The position numbers and the translations under genes are program-made. The notes beneath the pieces are model-generated. The model saw only the letters and a program-made list of their open reading frames with translations. It did not search any database and was not told where the DNA came from. From Cornus controversa (lineage: Eukaryota; Streptophyta; Magnoliopsida; Cornales; Cornaceae), in the NCBI GenBank assembly GCA_026545225.1, contig CM048853.1:52633255-52697254 (forward strand): DNA of 64,000 bases. The letters run 5' to 3'. Below are positions 62,875 through 64,000 of the stretch, piece by piece. Position 1 is the first letter of the stretch; every line of letters begins with the position of its first letter.

Positions 62875-62930
62875 CTGCAAAATGTATAATACAATCCATA
62901 TTCAACAGAGACTTGCAAAATGTATAGAAA
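62855..62930. repeat. Short tandem duplication spanning a splice acceptor
   Basis: CAATCCATATTCAACAGAGA plus CYTGCAAAATGTATA occurs at about 62855 and again at about 62893. The first copy contains the start of the phosphatase-like exon and its acceptor (TTTTGCAG, minus strand). The upstream copy has TTTTGCAAG instead. Confidence 0.85.
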
Positions 62931-63022
62931 GAGTTCAAACATGTTATCTACCAGCCTCACTGTGGATCGTTGTCCAAATGTGAAGCAATAAGTTCGTGTT
63001 CTTAGCTTCTTTTATTACTTTA

Positions 63023-63215
63023 CACCATTAAATCAGAATATCAAACTGACACAACTGATCTAAACTCTATCCCTTTAATGCATCCCTAGTAACAGAGTAT
63101 TGTCAAATACCACCTCAACCATTAAATCAGAACATCAAAACTGACACCTGAACTGATCTAAATTCTATCCCTTTAATTACATCCCTAGTAATAGAGTATT
63201 GTCAAATACCACCCC
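63023..63215. repeat. Tandem duplication of about 96 bp
   Basis: Two copies beginning ACCATTAAATCAGAAYATCA at about 63023 and 63118 share ATCCCTTTAAT, ATCCCTAGTAA and AGAGTATTGTCAAATACCAC. It lies in an intron of the phosphatase-like gene. Confidence 0.85.
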
Positions 63216-63419
63216 CAACCAGAAAACCGACAATATATTCAGTGAACTGCACCAAAAAAAAACGTGAATTTTCCATTCGGAAACACCAGGTAAACTGTGA
63301 ATTGTTTCCAAAAAAAATTGATTGTTCTATCTTCAGAACAGAGTATGCTACTGCGTGACATCAAACTTTCATAACTGATTAATAGAATCAGCTGTTTTAT
63401 CTATTTTTGAATATAGTTG

Positions 63420-63830
63420 TTAAAGGCTCAAGGCAGACAAAGGCGCTAAGGCCTCTTGGAGCCTGAGGCGCAAGGCGCAAAGTGAGGCACGTGCCTTATT
63501 GAAGCAAGGTGCAAGTTGAAATAAAATAAAATTTGTAGCCAATAATACAAAATGTTCAACAGTCTCAAACTACTGCTTAACCAAAAACGTGAAAACATCA
63601 AACCACAAAATGAGAATACATAATATTCTAATTTTAAATCAATTGATTGTGTTGATTGAATGATTGTGTCGATCGAATACAGTGTATTAACTTCACAAAA
63701 ATACATCACATGCTAATAATAGGGGGGGAAATTAAGTGTTTTATATTAGGCGTGTCTGAGGCGTGACTTGCGCCTGGGGCTTCAGATGCAAAGGCGTGCC
63801 CCTGATTGAAGGGGCCTGAGCCTGTATTAT
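63420..63830. mobile_element. Foldback-like element with GC-rich AGGCGC arms
   Basis: The left arm (about 63424-63500: AGGCTCAAGGC, GCCTGAGGCGCAAGGCGCAA, AGTGAGGC) and the reverse complement of the right arm (about 63750-63828) align imperfectly over about 80 bases, around an AT-rich centre. No coding sequence is seen. The superfamily and target duplication are not resolved. Confidence 0.5.
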
Positions 63831-64000
63831 GAATTATTCTGATATTATGAATAGTCCCTCTTCTGCACAACACACCCTAAAAAACAAATGAATTCATGAT
63901 TCAATCCCATAATTCTTCATAATGGAAACTTGAAGAAAAAACAAATGAAAGTTGTTGATCTTAGTTGATTCTACGACTCATATCAGAATCCAATACTTTT
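63831..64000. other. Non-coding end of the window
   Basis: No exon is recognised; this is probably an intron of the phosphatase-like gene. Confidence 0.4.

Noticed and set aside
1-64000. CRISPR array, bacterial operon or biosynthetic gene cluster
   Set aside because: The tandem repeats are single duplications without spaced units, and genes are spliced plant genes of unrelated function.

Overview
The window is nuclear DNA of a eudicot plant, probably woody or at least rich in transposons. The evidence is AT-rich intergenic DNA, spliced genes with GT-AG introns up to 4.9 kb, protein families specific to plants, and transposons of plant lineages (Ty1/copia, TRIM, RTE LINE, tRNA-derived SINE, hAT-like and Tourist-like MITEs). 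I could not identify the species.

Six host genes are supported by exon chains that keep reading frame across canonical splice sites. (1) Minus strand, 11207 to 4390: an ARABIDILLO-type F-box/LRR/Armadillo gene; seven coding exons are seen and its C-terminal exons are not in the window. (2) Plus strand, 17656 to 27851: a complete 8-exon cationic amino acid transporter of the CAT9 type (568 aa). (3) Minus strand, 43906 to 29798: a complete 9-exon gene for a protein with three KH domains (387 aa). (4) Plus strand, 49855 to 50929: a DUF1639 gene (about 293 aa). (5) Plus strand, 55445 to 57929: a two-exon gene for a small membrane-type protein (98 aa). (6) Minus strand, 62874 to 61963: the last three exons of a phosphoglycerate-mutase-like (histidine phosphatase) gene that continues past the right edge. 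Genes 1 and 2 are divergent, 2 and 3 convergent, 3 and 4 divergent. They have unrelated jobs (development, amino acid transport, RNA binding, phosphatase-like), so this is ordinary gene neighbourhood and not a cluster or pathway.

Mobile DNA, left to right: a broken copia element fused to an inverted piece of its own LTR (1-2492); a nearly complete 329-bp TRIM (3177-3505); a SINE with a 16-bp target duplication inside an ARABIDILLO intron; a Tourist-like MITE (15290-15768); a degenerate LTR-like repeat pair (about 16.28-16.64 kb); a hAT-like MITE in CAT9 intron 1; a large hAT-like element in the last KH intron carrying an RTE LINE that in turn carries a TRIM/LTR piece; a hAT-like MITE with a perfect 8-bp target duplication just upstream of the KH start codon; a foldback element near 48.2-48.9 kb; and less clear repeats at 58.7-60.8 kb and 63.4-63.8 kb. 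Several tandem duplications of 31 to 333 bp are also visible.

I saw no CRISPR array, operon, secondary-metabolite cluster or other unknown system. The most interesting items are structural: the inverted LTR/integrase junction, the three-deep nest of transposons in an expressed-type gene, three related hAT-like elements in or beside two adjacent genes, and the missing 3' part of the ARABIDILLO gene. All exon calls were made by eye and need transcript support.
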